Assembly (NCBI GenBank): GCA_023665325.1
Contig: JAMPED010000002.1
Coordinates: forward strand, 62,001-126,000
DNA: 64,000 nt
Source of the DNA: Acetobacter sp.
GTDB taxonomy: Bacteria > Pseudomonadota > Alphaproteobacteria > RF32 > CAG-239
Direction of reading: 5' to 3'
The translations under genes were made by a program, and so were the position numbers. Each line of letters begins with the position of its first letter. Position 1 is the stretch's first letter. Under the pieces are notes generated by a model that did not search any database, was not told the origin of the DNA, and worked only from the letters and a program-made list of their open reading frames with translations. Positions 33,308 to 41,247 of this stretch are shown here, piece after piece.

Positions 33308-33556
33308 TTAGTGTTTTCTTCGCTTCTTTCGACGTTCATACTCTAGCGTATTCTGTATACTACGTTCTCTGCTTTCTGCTTTTTCACGTTCATTAGCTAA
33401 TTTTTGCTCTCGTAAATGTTCTTGATACTTTGTACAAAAATTCCGATTTTCGCAAGGAATTATATACCCGTGTCGTTGGTTTATTCCGTGGTGCTCACAA
33501 GTATGACAACAAGTACAAGTACTATTCGTGCTCCTAAAATAACTAATGCTGCCCAT
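33308..33556 (-). CDS. Cys/His-rich protein with basic coiled coil
   Basis: 82 aa. CTCCHTCEHHGINQRHG and CENRNFC suggest zinc binding; the C-terminal half is a Lys/Arg/Glu coiled coil ending RRKKRRKH. It starts just after the nuclease gene. The SD is weak (AGAGG, 15 nt). Confidence 0.6.
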   Translation of the reverse strand: MGSISYFRSTNSTCTCCHTCEHHGINQRHGYIIPCENRNFCTKYQEHLREQKLANEREKAESRERSIQNTLEYERRKKRRKH

Positions 33557-33558
33557 TG

Positions 33559-34632
33559 TTACGAAAAATATCCTCTCTTTGTATTCTTTCGTTTGGGCGG
33601 CGGCAACTGCTGAATAGCTACATCTGGTGTTCTTGCTTCAAGTGATGCTTGAACATCCTTGGACAATGTTATAGTTACGCTGCCCTTTACTGGTGTGGTC
33701 ACTAAATACTGCTTATATAAATCTGGGTGGTCTTGCTGAAATTTTTCTACATCAAAAGTCTGCTTAGTTGACGGTACTTTATATGTAACTGTTACGTGTG
33801 GTAACTCTACTTTCTTAGTTCCCGGGTGCGCCGCAAATGCTTCTTCCATTGCCGCTCTCAACTGAGCTTCCTGGTTGTCCAGAGCCTTTTTCGCTAATTT
33901 CAATGAAGCTATCTTCTTCTCGACGTCAAGCAACTCATCCATTTGTCTTGGCGTCAGTATATCTACTGGCGTAGGGTGATACTCCTCTTTCTTCGCTTCG
34001 GCATCAAGAAGTCTTTCAATTTCTATATCTGGAATGCGTTCTACTTTTACTGGACGGAATACAGCTTGCTTGTCAAAATGGAACACATACAGTTCTTCTG
34101 CTGGTTCATAATCGAACTTATAACCGTTAATAGTGCTCCCACTAAGCTGTCTTGCCATATAGTCAAGCAAGCTCATTTGCCAACGAACTGACTCTTCGTG
34201 AATAGTGCTGGTCGTCTTATGGTCAACTACTACCCATTTACCGTTTAGCTTACACATTAAATCGGCTGTACCCGACAGAATAAAAGAACAAATTTTTGTG
34301 CCTGTATCAACCGTATGCTTAATGGCTAGCTTAAATTCGCATAACTGGTGCTCTATTATCCAGCCATTTGCCTTTATGTAAGCAGCAAAGTTCTTACACT
34401 CTTGCGTGCGTGGTTCTGTACCTTTTCCTACAAAGTACTCAAGGTCAGCGTGTACATCTGTTCCTCTATCTGCAGCACGCTTTAACACTGCTGGGTCAAC
34501 ATTAAAGTACTCATCGTGAGTCACTTGCTTCCCAATGAGCGTTGTTACAGAAATATCTGCTTTTTCGCCATTTACAGTATATTCGTGCTTTTCTGGCTCA
34601 AATAAAATTTCTACAATTTCAGGCTGTTTCAT
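33559..34632 (-). CDS. RecB-like PD-(D/E)XK nuclease
   Basis: 357 aa. The order RGTDVHADLE (H61), GTADLMC (D124), VVVDHKTT (D137, K139) and WQMSLLDY (Q152) is the RecB/Cas4-type nuclease core: His, Asp, D-x-K and motif QxxxY. The C-terminal 130 residues are helical plus a beta part (KVELPHVTVTYKVPSTKQTF), perhaps for DNA or partner binding. Likely a 5'-3' or single-strand exonuclease in recombination-dependent replication. A TGTACTATT motif lies upstream. No Cas proteins are near, so Cas4 is unlikely. Confidence 0.8.
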   Translation of the reverse strand: MKQPEIVEILFEPEKHEYTVNGEKADISVTTLIGKQVTHDEYFNVDPAVLKRAADRGTDVHADLEYFVGKGTEPRTQECKNFAAYIKANGWIIEHQLCEFKLAIKHTVDTGTKICSFILSGTADLMCKLNGKWVVVDHKTTSTIHEESVRWQMSLLDYMARQLSGSTINGYKFDYEPAEELYVFHFDKQAVFRPVKVERIPDIEIERLLDAEAKKEEYHPTPVDILTPRQMDELLDVEKKIASLKLAKKALDNQEAQLRAAMEEAFAAHPGTKKVELPHVTVTYKVPSTKQTFDVEKFQQDHPDLYKQYLVTTPVKGSVTITLSKDVQASLEARTPDVAIQQLPPPKRKNTKRGYFS

Positions 34633-34639
34633 ATCATTA

Positions 34640-34648
34640 AATAGTACA
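34640..34648 (-). promoter_or_regulatory. Class B promoter-like motif
   Basis: CTGTACTATT, after a GCAGCGAG/CTCGCTG hairpin, 8 nt from the nuclease start; a short leader. Confidence 0.4.
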
Positions 34649-34680
34649 GCGAGAAGCTACTAACTCCTCGCTGCAAAGTT

Positions 34681-35034
34681 TTATGCTGTTGGCGTGGTTA
34701 TTCCACCGTCTATAATGTTCTTATAAACCCACTCAGTGTAAAGGGCTTTTAGCTCTTTTACTGCTTTATTATAAGCACTAATTACGTCTTGCTTATTTTC
34801 TTTATCTGACTTACAATAAATCGGTCCTGTGGTGGCAATCTCGAAGTCTCCGAGGGTTAAGCGCGCTTCTACATATTGCTCTTGCCGCTTATAGTCGGTA
34901 TAAAGACTTATCGAGCCCTCACACCAAAAGTCGTCTGTATTAAAACAAGCTCCACAAATATAAAATTGCTCGTCATCTTCGTCCCAATGAACAACATCCT
35001 TGGCTTTCGGAAACTCAAACATCCTTATGTGCAT
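34681..35034 (-). CDS. Hypothetical protein
   Basis: 117 aa. Beta-rich front (FYICGACFNTDDFWCEGSIS), helical end. Starts inside the preceding gene with GAGG 9 nt upstream. Confidence 0.65.
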   Translation of the reverse strand: MHIRMFEFPKAKDVVHWDEDDEQFYICGACFNTDDFWCEGSISLYTDYKRQEQYVEARLTLGDFEIATTGPIYCKSDKENKQDVISAYNKAVKELKALYTEWVYKNIIDGGITTPTA

Positions 35035-35410
35035 TTTTCCATTCCTCGTTCACTGCTTCAATAAATTCGGTGTTCAAAATGTCAAACAAGTTAGCTCTGT
35101 ATTGCTTTTCTTCTTCGTCCGTAAATGTTGCTTTGTGCATAATTACAGCTGTTTGTGCTGCGGTTAATCTTGCGAGAGATACTTCATCTTCTGCGAAAAG
35201 ATTATTAAAGTCTTCGACATCGGAATCTGTAGCCAACTCGTGCTGAAGAGAGCAAATTCGCTCTTTGTTTACTCCCAGAAAGCCTTTTATGGTTCCGGCT
35301 CTGCTGCCTTCGTCCTCTATAAGAACTTTAAGTATCCTTGCCATAGCTTCCTGCTTTCTGGTTACAGCAAGAAGCACATCCGTATAACACGTAATAGCGT
35401 AAGACGACAT
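35015..35410 (-). CDS. Hypothetical helical protein
   Basis: 131 aa from ATG at 35410 (GGAGG 9 nt upstream), all-helical. Overlaps the next gene by 20 nt. Confidence 0.65.
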   Translation of the reverse strand: MSSYAITCYTDVLLAVTRKQEAMARILKVLIEDEGSRAGTIKGFLGVNKERICSLQHELATDSDVEDFNNLFAEDEVSLARLTAAQTAVIMHKATFTDEEEKQYRANLFDILNTEFIEAVNEEWKNAHKDV

Positions 35411-35411
35411 C

Positions 35412-35966
35412 TTAATAATCCTCCACCAGCAATTTCCGCATTTTTTCATTCTTTGTTGCTTTACGCAAAGTCAACAACTCCTTACGGCTTAATTGTTCGC
35501 CATTTAACACAGCTTGAGCAAGACTGCGAATATCATCTCCGAAGTCCTGCTCAATCGATAAAAGTAAATCACAAACTTCTAAGTCGTGATTATTTTCGTC
35601 TGGAATCTGCAAAGTCATAGCCCCTTTCTCTGTGGCTACAAGCATATCCAAACTCATTGTTTCATAGTTAATTCTTCTGCATTGTGCTTGGCACTTAAAT
35701 GACCAGTTAAGTGCTCCCTGTACTGCCATATTACAGTACGCGCCGACACCTTGCTCTTTTTCGAATCCCGGCTTCCCTTCAAGTCGGTTTCCCTCATAGT
35801 TGTAAATTTCCAGCTCTATCTCGGTTTTTAAGTCCTCGATAAAACTGCGCCAGCCAAACAAATTGCGCGTACGTAACATACCCGCTATGTACTTATTCAC
35901 TTTAGCAACTTTCTCTCGCACGGCTGGGACTTCCCATATTTTTGGGTAACTGGTAGGTGGATACAT
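35412..35966 (-). CDS. Hypothetical protein
   Basis: 184 aa from ATG at 35966 (AAGGAG 10 nt upstream). Helical, with CNMAVQGALNWSFKCQAQC in the middle. First gene of the unit 35966-34681. Confidence 0.65.
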   Translation of the reverse strand: MYPPTSYPKIWEVPAVREKVAKVNKYIAGMLRTRNLFGWRSFIEDLKTEIELEIYNYEGNRLEGKPGFEKEQGVGAYCNMAVQGALNWSFKCQAQCRRINYETMSLDMLVATEKGAMTLQIPDENNHDLEVCDLLLSIEQDFGDDIRSLAQAVLNGEQLSRKELLTLRKATKNEKMRKLLVEDY

Positions 35967-36027
35967 AAGCAAACAACTCCTTGTATAATTTTATATTCTG
36001 CTCGTATATTCGCTGAATACACGTTTG

Positions 36028-36061
36028 ATTATAAAATAAAAGTCTCGCTAAATGCTGCTGC
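36028..36061 (-). promoter_or_regulatory. Class A promoter inside a terminator
   Basis: GCAGCA, 22 nt, TATAAT. Confidence 0.75.
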
Positions 36062-36075
36062 AAATAGTGAGACTT
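36034..36075 (-). terminator. Terminator of the small gene 36048-36158
   Basis: AAGTCTCACTA...TAGCGAGACTTTTATTTT hairpin; overlaps the 3' end of the gene. Confidence 0.6.
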
Positions 36076-36158
36076 CTCTTCTCGTTACTCTTATAACTTT
36101 CTTCGTTGGCTGTTATGCTTTGTGATACTAATACGATTTTCCTCGTCTCGTGTTGCAT
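36048..36158 (-). CDS. Candidate small protein
   Basis: 36 aa (MQHETRKIVLVSQSITANEE...). GGAGG 5 nt before ATG and a TATTATATAATA element upstream support expression; ends in TAG. Confidence 0.45.
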   Translation of the reverse strand: MQHETRKIVLVSQSITANEESYKSNEKRSLTICSSI

Positions 36159-36188
36159 AACAGCCTCCAAATAAGTTGTGATAACTCT

Positions 36189-36218
36189 ATTATATAATAT
36201 TGCGTCACAAAAATCAAG
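36189..36218 (-). promoter_or_regulatory. Class A promoter, weak box
   Basis: Perfect TATTATATAATA but only a partial GCNGCA (CCAGCAC) upstream. Confidence 0.5.
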
Positions 36219-36259
36219 TGCTGGCTATGTTCTTTTTGGAAATTTTATGAATAAATTTT

Positions 36260-36508
36260 TTAATACATATTTGCAATATCCTTCTCAATTTTCTCCTTCA
36301 ACTCTTCGGGCACAATATCTGGTGAAACAACTACCTGAGCAGTCATCTTATGCAAATAGCATCTTTTCGCCTTGTCATAGTGTCCAGTATAGGCTTTCCC
36401 ATTATGGACTTTGGCAAGGTAACAATTCGCCTTGCCTAACTTATACTCGGTGTGTAAAACGAGTACATAATCACCTTCTTGTGCTTGCGGTCCAAACAAT
36501 GTAGTCAT
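36260..36508 (-). CDS. Hypothetical protein, SH3-like
   Basis: 82 aa from ATG at 36508 (GAGAGGAG upstream). EGDYVLVLHTEYKLGKANCY looks like a beta-barrel. Starts at the stop of 36510-37079. Confidence 0.65.
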   Translation of the reverse strand: MTTLFGPQAQEGDYVLVLHTEYKLGKANCYLAKVHNGKAYTGHYDKAKRCYLHKMTAQVVVSPDIVPEELKEKIEKDIANMY

Positions 36509-36509
36509 A

Positions 36510-37079
36510 TTAAACTCCTCTCGTTGCAAGAGCTTGGTCAATGCCACGCTCTCTAAATAGTCGTTCTCTGTTTAGCACAACATTGCAATAGTTGTTACTG
36601 TACCTGTCGGTTGCGTTGAACCCTTGGTCTGGGTCTTGATATGAAATGCCTTCGCACTCTTCGTATGTACACTTATTGCGAGCAGATACGATTTTCAGCG
36701 GATACTTTAACGTAGCCATCTGGTCATCGTAGCAAGCTATCTCTATACCAATAGTCCTGTTATTGTATACAGCGGCTTGGCTCGGGGTATAGCTGCCTTC
36801 TTCGACCTCTATGTCAAGTAGGTCCTTAACAGCCTTTCCAAGGTGCTGCTTGTTAAGCAGCGACCGCTCGCCGATAACTTGTTCCTTGTTCCAAACAGCG
36901 AGTAAATCGTATACGTCGTATTCTTGCCCGTTTTGCTCTACAACACCGTAGTCGCAATACTTTCCTTTGATACACCCGCCGCCAAATTCTTTTGGAATAA
37001 GGACTCTAACGGAGTCGCCTTCTTGTATACTTGCTTTGCGCGTTATCCTATCTGCGCGATACCAGCTGAAACTTCCCAT
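36510..37079 (-). CDS. Conserved phage hypothetical protein
   Basis: 189 aa from ATG at 37079 (GAGGAGG). MGSFSWYRADRITRKASIQ and VLIPKEFGGGCIKGKYCDYG form a start that I recognise from a phage/prophage family without known function. No catalytic motif. Confidence 0.7.
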   Translation of the reverse strand: MGSFSWYRADRITRKASIQEGDSVRVLIPKEFGGGCIKGKYCDYGVVEQNGQEYDVYDLLAVWNKEQVIGERSLLNKQHLGKAVKDLLDIEVEEGSYTPSQAAVYNNRTIGIEIACYDDQMATLKYPLKIVSARNKCTYEECEGISYQDPDQGFNATDRYSNNYCNVVLNRERLFRERGIDQALATRGV

Positions 37080-37080
37080 A

Positions 37081-37353
37081 TTATTTATCCTCCTCAATCG
37101 GGTAACTTAAAGTGCAATCACGTTCTGTATATGTAAAAGATATATTGCCTGATGCGTCTTCTGCGGAAGCAGTAAGCGGCAAATTATTTTCCGTTACCCG
37201 AAAACCGAACAACTGACACTGTTGCAAATACCATCCCGGAAATCCGAGAACGCGAATGCAATGGCGTTTCTGCCCGTCTCGCGTAATGTCGTATTCAGTT
37301 GCTTCGACATATTGCTGCATCTTCTCGATAAATTGTTTTACTTTGTTGCTCAT
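37081..37353 (-). CDS. Hypothetical protein
   Basis: 90 aa, alpha/beta; HCIRVLGFPGWYLQQCQ. First gene of a three-gene unit after a class A promoter. Confidence 0.6.
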   Translation of the reverse strand: MSNKVKQFIEKMQQYVEATEYDITRDGQKRHCIRVLGFPGWYLQQCQLFGFRVTENNLPLTASAEDASGNISFTYTERDCTLSYPIEEDK

Positions 37354-37384
37354 TTGTTTGCTCCTTGTGTTGTTTTGTACTTAT

Positions 37385-37417
37385 AGTATAATATATTTCT
37401 GTGGTTTATGATGCTGC
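37385..37417 (-). promoter_or_regulatory. Class A promoter
   Basis: GCAGCA, 16 nt, TATATTATACT (21 nt to TATACT). Confidence 0.8.
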
Positions 37418-37442
37418 TTCTCGGCACGCTAAGAAATACCAG

Positions 37443-37477
37443 AACGCGAAGAGGACATCTTTCGCTATTATCAATAG
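37443..37477 (-). repeat. Upstream promoter element, copy 3
   Basis: Minus strand TTGATAATAGCGAAAGATGTCC then TCTTCGCG; nearly the same sequence and position as copy 2 at 29667. Confidence 0.65.
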
Positions 37478-37503
37478 ACCAATCAACACAATCAGCATAC
37501 AAC

Positions 37504-37533
37504 AAAAGCCACAGCATTTCTGCTGTGACCTTT
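37504..37533 (-). terminator. Terminator downstream of tRNA-Pro
   Basis: CACAGCAGAAATGCTGTG stem then GCTTTTGTTG. Confidence 0.7.
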
Positions 37534-37578
37534 GCCAACACAAGAGATACGAACAACAAAGACTCACTATAGTGTGAG

Positions 37579-37654
37579 TGGTCCGGGTGGCGGGACTTGA
37601 ACCCACGACCTCCTGCTCCCAAAACAGGCGCCCTCCCAACTGGGCTACACCCGG
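37579..37654 (-). tRNA. tRNA-Pro (anticodon TGG)
   Basis: 76 nt with encoded CCA. Acceptor CCGGGTG/CACCCGG, D-arm GCCC...GGGC, anticodon loop TTTGGGA, T-loop TTCAAGT. All stems pair. Confidence 0.95.
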
Positions 37655-37927
37655 GTAATGAAATCGACTTATTTGCTTTATCACTATCGCGCCTATTACC
37701 TCGCTTTAGCCACGCTAAATAGCTTTCGTTGGTAGCTACTCCATTGATAAGCTATGCGCCTCACCACAATAAGTCAATTAAATCCTTCTTCTTTTAATTC
37801 GGGGTAGAGAAGTAACTGCCACGTGGTATTATGCAGCTAACATTCCACGCTATCTCCGCCGTTTATACTCGGAACATACATTGTTGAATAGGATACTCCG
37901 TATGCGTGCTGCGGGAGACTGGTATAA
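37655..37927. other. Non-coding leader or unassigned RNA
   Basis: About 270 nt between the tRNA-Pro 5' end and a TATTATACC promoter-like element near 37921. No frame with an SD and no second tRNA were found; several short inverted repeats suggest a structured transcript. Confidence 0.4.
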
Positions 37928-37944
37928 TAAAGAGCTAATAGCTC
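37928..37944 (-). terminator. Short terminator hairpin
   Basis: GAGCTATTAGCTC then TTTATT, just after the stop of 37950-38372. Confidence 0.5.
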
Positions 37945-37949
37945 AAATA

Positions 37950-38372
37950 TTATCTATCGAAATGACACTTATAGTGCTCACTACCGTCTTCTCGTACTTG
38001 AACTTTTCCTAAAATGGAAAGCCCATACATAGACTTTATTTCATCAGCAAGCTCTATAAGGTTCCCGTTCATCCAAATAGTCGCCTTATTATTGCTTACT
38101 TCTACTCTTCCTCTCGGGTAATAATCAAACGGGTGTCCTTTGGTTATGCCCTTTGGTAATGTTGCCCAAGTGGCTTTATGGTTAAAAGTCATTCCCGACT
38201 TTGCATTCAGCCCGTCTGTGTCAACTGGGACTCCATCAAGAGAACAAGACTTGAAAAACGGCAAAAGATGCGCTTTATCAATTTCTTCTTCCGTTTCAGC
38301 CAAGCACCAAAAAATTCCGCAGTGCAAATCTTTTGCCATTTCTGTTGCTGACTTTGTCGTAACTCGTATCAT
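37950..38372 (-). CDS. Hypothetical protein
   Basis: 140 aa. Helical front, then ATWATLPKGITKGHPFDYYP and a beta hairpin RGRVEVSNNKATIWMNG. It starts 11 nt downstream of the tRNA-like gene, so the two are probably cotranscribed. Confidence 0.65.
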   Translation of the reverse strand: MIRVTTKSATEMAKDLHCGIFWCLAETEEEIDKAHLLPFFKSCSLDGVPVDTDGLNAKSGMTFNHKATWATLPKGITKGHPFDYYPRGRVEVSNNKATIWMNGNLIELADEIKSMYGLSILGKVQVREDGSEHYKCHFDR

Positions 38373-38383
38373 TACTACCTCCG

Positions 38384-38459
38384 TGGTCGGGAAACTGGGA
38401 ATCGAACCGCAAGTCTTAAGAGCTAAAGGCTCATTGCTTTGCCACTAAGCTATTTCCCG
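38384..38459 (-). tRNA. tRNA-like gene, degenerate (TTT anticodon most likely)
   Basis: 76 nt with CCA. Acceptor CGGGAAA/TTTCCCG and D-arm GCTT/AAGC pair perfectly and the T-loop is TTCGATT. But the T-stem TGCGG/CCCAG keeps only two Watson-Crick pairs and a T-G, and the anticodon loop reads CCTTTAG, with C instead of the near-invariant U33. A shifted loop would read TTA, complementary to the stop codon TAA. It may be a decayed tRNA-Lys or a decoy. Confidence 0.6.
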
Positions 38460-38463
38460 ATAT

Positions 38464-38492
38464 TGCCGCCGTCGAGCCTTGTCGACGGCGGC
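38464..38492. other. Strong GC hairpin
   Basis: GCCGCCGTCGA, short loop, TCGACGGCGGC directly upstream of the tRNA-like gene. No T run, so a processing signal is as likely as a terminator. Confidence 0.5.
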
Positions 38493-38535
38493 TCTAATCA
38501 TTAAAAACTAAAATAAACTAATGTGTTATCCTATG

Positions 38536-38544
38536 CTACGTCAT
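38536..38544 (-). CDS. Two-codon minigene (ATG ACG TAG)
   Basis: An ideal AAGGAGG five nt before ATG-ACG-TAG. Such minigenes (for example lambda barI) can sequester peptidyl-tRNA. It could also be a remnant of a longer gene. Confidence 0.3.
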   Translation of the reverse strand: MT

Positions 38545-38575
38545 TTGTTCCTCCTTCGGGCATTCACCGTATGAC

Positions 38576-39070
38576 TTATTCCTCGTCTTCGTCGAAGTAA
38601 TCTTCTTCGTCAACGTAGTCATCCTCGCCCTGTGCGTCGTTAAGTTCGCCGATTTCGTTATCAAGAGTCCCTATTACGATATTATCGAATACTTCCTCCT
38701 CGTCTGCGTCGTATCCTGCTGCAATTGATGCAGCTACATACTCTTTTATTTTTGCTTCCAGTTGGTCCTTTTGGCTCGGCGATAAATGCCATTCGGGCTT
38801 TTGTGGAGCGATTGTCTGCTTTAAGCAATCAAGTATGAACTGCGGGTCGTGAGAGCATTCAAAACCAAAAGAAGCGGTTTGTGGTCTCTCAATCCCCGTA
38901 ATTTCTACTACCACGTCGAAATTTTCATTTTCGTCTTCTGGCAATTCCTTCGGAACCACGAGGTCGGCGTGAATATTCGGAAATGTTTCCTGCATTTGAG
39001 ATTCAAATATCGAAGCAGCTACTTGAACTGCAGCGATAAAATCTGTCTGTTTGTTTTCGTTTTCCAGCAT
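38576..39070 (-). CDS. Acidic hypothetical protein
   Basis: 164 aa from ATG at 39070 (GAGAGG). Alpha/beta body and a C-terminal tail of about 25 mostly Asp/Glu residues. Phage single-strand-binding proteins often end in such tails, but no OB-fold motif could be recognised here. Confidence 0.65.
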   Translation of the reverse strand: MLENENKQTDFIAAVQVAASIFESQMQETFPNIHADLVVPKELPEDENENFDVVVEITGIERPQTASFGFECSHDPQFILDCLKQTIAPQKPEWHLSPSQKDQLEAKIKEYVAASIAAGYDADEEEVFDNIVIGTLDNEIGELNDAQGEDDYVDEEDYFDEDEE

Positions 39071-39100
39071 TGTTGGTACCTCTCTTTGTTTTTGTACCTT

Positions 39101-39133
39101 TATTATATAATATCTACAACAAATCTGCTGCGG
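39101..39133 (-). promoter_or_regulatory. Class A promoter
   Basis: GCCGCA, 16 nt, TATTATATAAT; overlaps the TAG stop of 39114-39422. Confidence 0.85.
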
Positions 39134-39422
39134 CAATCTCCTTTGCTGTTATGACAATCAGCTTGTTATATTTCCTGCCGGACTTCGATACTTTCGTAGT
39201 TTTTCTGCAAAGAACTGCTACGGCTTTACCGTCATACTCTTTCATAAAATCTGGCAAGTCATATCGGTCTTTATTCACATAAAGATATGCGTGCGCTTTG
39301 GAATTTATCATCGTCGGTTGTCTGACGATAACTTTGCCGACAAGCTCTTCCGCGGGCTTGTCGACATCTTTCTTTTCTACATAAGTACCAAAATATTTCG
39401 TTGCAAACGATTCACCAATCAT
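39114..39422 (-). CDS. Hypothetical protein
   Basis: 102 aa, basic and beta-rich: VGKVIVRQPTMINSKAHAYL and AVAVLCRKTTKVSKSGRKYN. An OB-like fold is possible. Ends in TAG, which argues against stop-codon reassignment. Confidence 0.65.
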   Translation of the reverse strand: MIGESFATKYFGTYVEKKDVDKPAEELVGKVIVRQPTMINSKAHAYLYVNKDRYDLPDFMKEYDGKAVAVLCRKTTKVSKSGRKYNKLIVITAKEIAAADLL

Positions 39423-39442
39423 ATGATTTTTAATTCCTCTTC

Positions 39443-40435
39443 TTAAATATGTAATTTGCGCGTGCTGATAATGTGATTTGCTACGACATTTGCCATAGAC
39501 ATCAGCGTGTCGGTTTGAAGCACTCTGTTGATATATACGTCTGGGTTGTTACGATTTACAAACGGGCTTAAATGACTGTCAAGGTCTGTCATCGTAAGCA
39601 ATACCTTATAAGCCGTATTGTTAAAATTCTCTGTATCCGTTGCATCATATGCAGACAAAACACTTTCGATAAAAGATTGCGTCCTTACGACTTGTCTTTC
39701 CGTAAGCATTGCATCATCGGGACGCTGGAACACGTGAGATACGAGCAAGGGGAGTATTTCGCTACGGAACTCATCTTTCGTCATTTTCACATTTTTCAAT
39801 GCTTCTGCTTCTCTCTGTAAATAGCTGAGAGTTTTTGCGAAACTCGTGTTGAATTGCGCAAGGCGTTTCAACTTCGTGTCTTTCTCGCCAAAATGCGTAA
39901 GGAAAATACTGCTCTGCATTTTCGGAGTTCTGCGCATTAAGCCGTTAAGACAAACAAGTCGCATAAACATAAATTGAACGCTTATACTTCTTGACAAGTC
40001 GAACGAGTTATTCAAAATTGCATATGGAACAAAAATTTCATCTGCAATCTTGACATCGGGCCCGCTTAAAACTAAGCGACACCTTGCGCCATTCTTATTT
40101 ATGGAACTCGTGCAATACTGAAATCCTTCTTGAGAACAAAGGTCTTCTGCAATAGCAAATGCTTCTCTGTTGCTTACAACTGTATAATCGCTTTTAACAA
40201 CACTTAAGCAATCTTTCCCATTGTAAATTCCTTTGTACCCCGGGACGTCATCTCCGTCATCGGACTTCAACTTCTTCACAAGCGGGTCAAAGCCAAGTCC
40301 TGATTTCTTCAACGCATCGTCATATGATGCACATTCTTGCAAATCCTTCCCTATCCCGTCAAGCGGACTGAAACGCTTCATCACCGCCTTACGAATTCTC
40401 TCGGGGTCTGCGTTAAGTAAGTTTGTTTGTTCCAT
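39443..40435 (-). CDS. DUF932 phage/plasmid-like protein
   Basis: 330 aa, the usual size. YKGIYNGKDCLSVVKSDYTV, NREAFAIAEDLC, then VPYAILNNSFDLSRS and VQFMFMRLVCLNGLM match the order of the DUF932 (TIGR03299-type) family common in phages and plasmids, function unknown, sometimes next to replication or recombination genes. AAGGAG precedes ATG. Confidence 0.85.
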   Translation of the reverse strand: MEQTNLLNADPERIRKAVMKRFSPLDGIGKDLQECASYDDALKKSGLGFDPLVKKLKSDDGDDVPGYKGIYNGKDCLSVVKSDYTVVSNREAFAIAEDLCSQEGFQYCTSSINKNGARCRLVLSGPDVKIADEIFVPYAILNNSFDLSRSISVQFMFMRLVCLNGLMRRTPKMQSSIFLTHFGEKDTKLKRLAQFNTSFAKTLSYLQREAEALKNVKMTKDEFRSEILPLLVSHVFQRPDDAMLTERQVVRTQSFIESVLSAYDATDTENFNNTAYKVLLTMTDLDSHLSPFVNRNNPDVYINRVLQTDTLMSMANVVANHIISTRKLHI

Positions 40436-40467
40436 AAGTAAAATTAACTCCTTGTTCTCTTTACGCT

Positions 40468-40476
40468 TATAGTACA
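40468..40476 (-). promoter_or_regulatory. Class B promoter-like motif
   Basis: CTGTACTATA, after an AGCTCGAAAAGCT hairpin, 33 nt before the DUF932 gene. Confidence 0.5.
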
Positions 40477-40498
40477 GCTTTTCGAGCTGCTAGCATCA

Positions 40499-40765
40499 TT
40501 AAAATTGATAAAAGTTCTTATTTATTCTGCGTTCTTTTGGTTCTACTGGTTCTTGATACAATCCGCGCTTCTTCGCTTCTTCAATCAAATCTTCTTCATT
40601 CAAAAATCTGTAATCGGGAAATCTAAGAGAATTACTGCACATCGGAGTATTTGGTACTCTGTTATACATATACGGTTCAAATGCGCAAGCACTTGGTGTA
40701 TAATTCTTACAGCCGTTCAGTGTGCAATGTTCTTCACTGTCATTAAATGGACAATCGACTGGCAT
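40499..40765 (-). CDS. Cys-rich hypothetical protein
   Basis: 88 aa. Six cysteines in the first 45 residues (CPFNDSEEHCTLNGC...) suggest zinc binding. Overlaps the gene upstream by 49 nt and lacks a clear SD, so the start is uncertain. Confidence 0.55.
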   Translation of the reverse strand: MPVDCPFNDSEEHCTLNGCKNYTPSACAFEPYMYNRVPNTPMCSNSLRFPDYRFLNEEDLIEEAKKRGLYQEPVEPKERRINKNFYQF

Positions 40766-40974
40766 ATCTTTTTGCCGGCAGTAAATGCATCTATACTCGG
40801 GTAAATATACAGTCGTGCCGAGCGGACCGGCAGCGGCAATAGCAGACCTTTTTGCTCCTTATACTCTAAGTCAGCAAGTTTTTCTATTGCTTCATCTACG
40901 TGTACTCCTTCAGCAAGAACTGGTATAAAGCCGCTTGAAGAACGCACTACTTTTGTAAGACGTTGCACAGCCAT
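40717..40974 (-). CDS. Hypothetical protein
   Basis: 85 aa, alpha/beta; begins right after 40975-41247. The C-terminal overlap with the next gene leaves the end plausible but the pair unusual. Confidence 0.55.
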   Translation of the reverse strand: MAVQRLTKVVRSSSGFIPVLAEGVHVDEAIEKLADLEYKEQKGLLLPLPVRSARLYIYPSIDAFTAGKKICQSIVHLMTVKNIAH

Positions 40975-41247
40975 TTAATCAAGCACAAGCTCCTTTTGTA
41001 ATTTTCCGTCTTTGATAAAGTATTTGACTCTATTCACTGTTACAGAGCCGTGTTTTCGCTCAAGCAACTGAATCAAATGACTCTCTTGCTTTTTCTGAAA
41101 TGCAAGCCAGCCTTCATACGCTTGCTGCGCTTTTTCAAGATTTTGCTTTGCGTCTACGACAGCAGAGCAAGCATCTTGATAATTCTTCGCAGTTTCTTCG
41201 AGCGAATCATCTTTGAGCTTATATGACTTGCGATTCCCGATTTTCAT
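40975..41247 (-). CDS. Coiled-coil protein
   Basis: 90 aa from ATG at 41247 (AAAGGTG upstream). A central coiled coil (CSAVVDAKQNLEKAQQAYEG), then a beta hairpin. Overlaps the next gene upstream by 4 nt. Confidence 0.65.
   Translation of the reverse strand: MKIGNRKSYKLKDDSLEETAKNYQDACSAVVDAKQNLEKAQQAYEGWLAFQKKQESHLIQLLERKHGSVTVNRVKYFIKDGKLQKELVLD

Noticed and set aside
33559..34632. Cas4 and a CRISPR system
   Set aside because: The nuclease core resembles Cas4/RecB, but no repeats-spacers or other cas genes are seen in the window.
37350..37684. Two minus-strand frames of about 90 codons
   Set aside because: Both run through the complete tRNA-Pro gene and its terminator; no SD.
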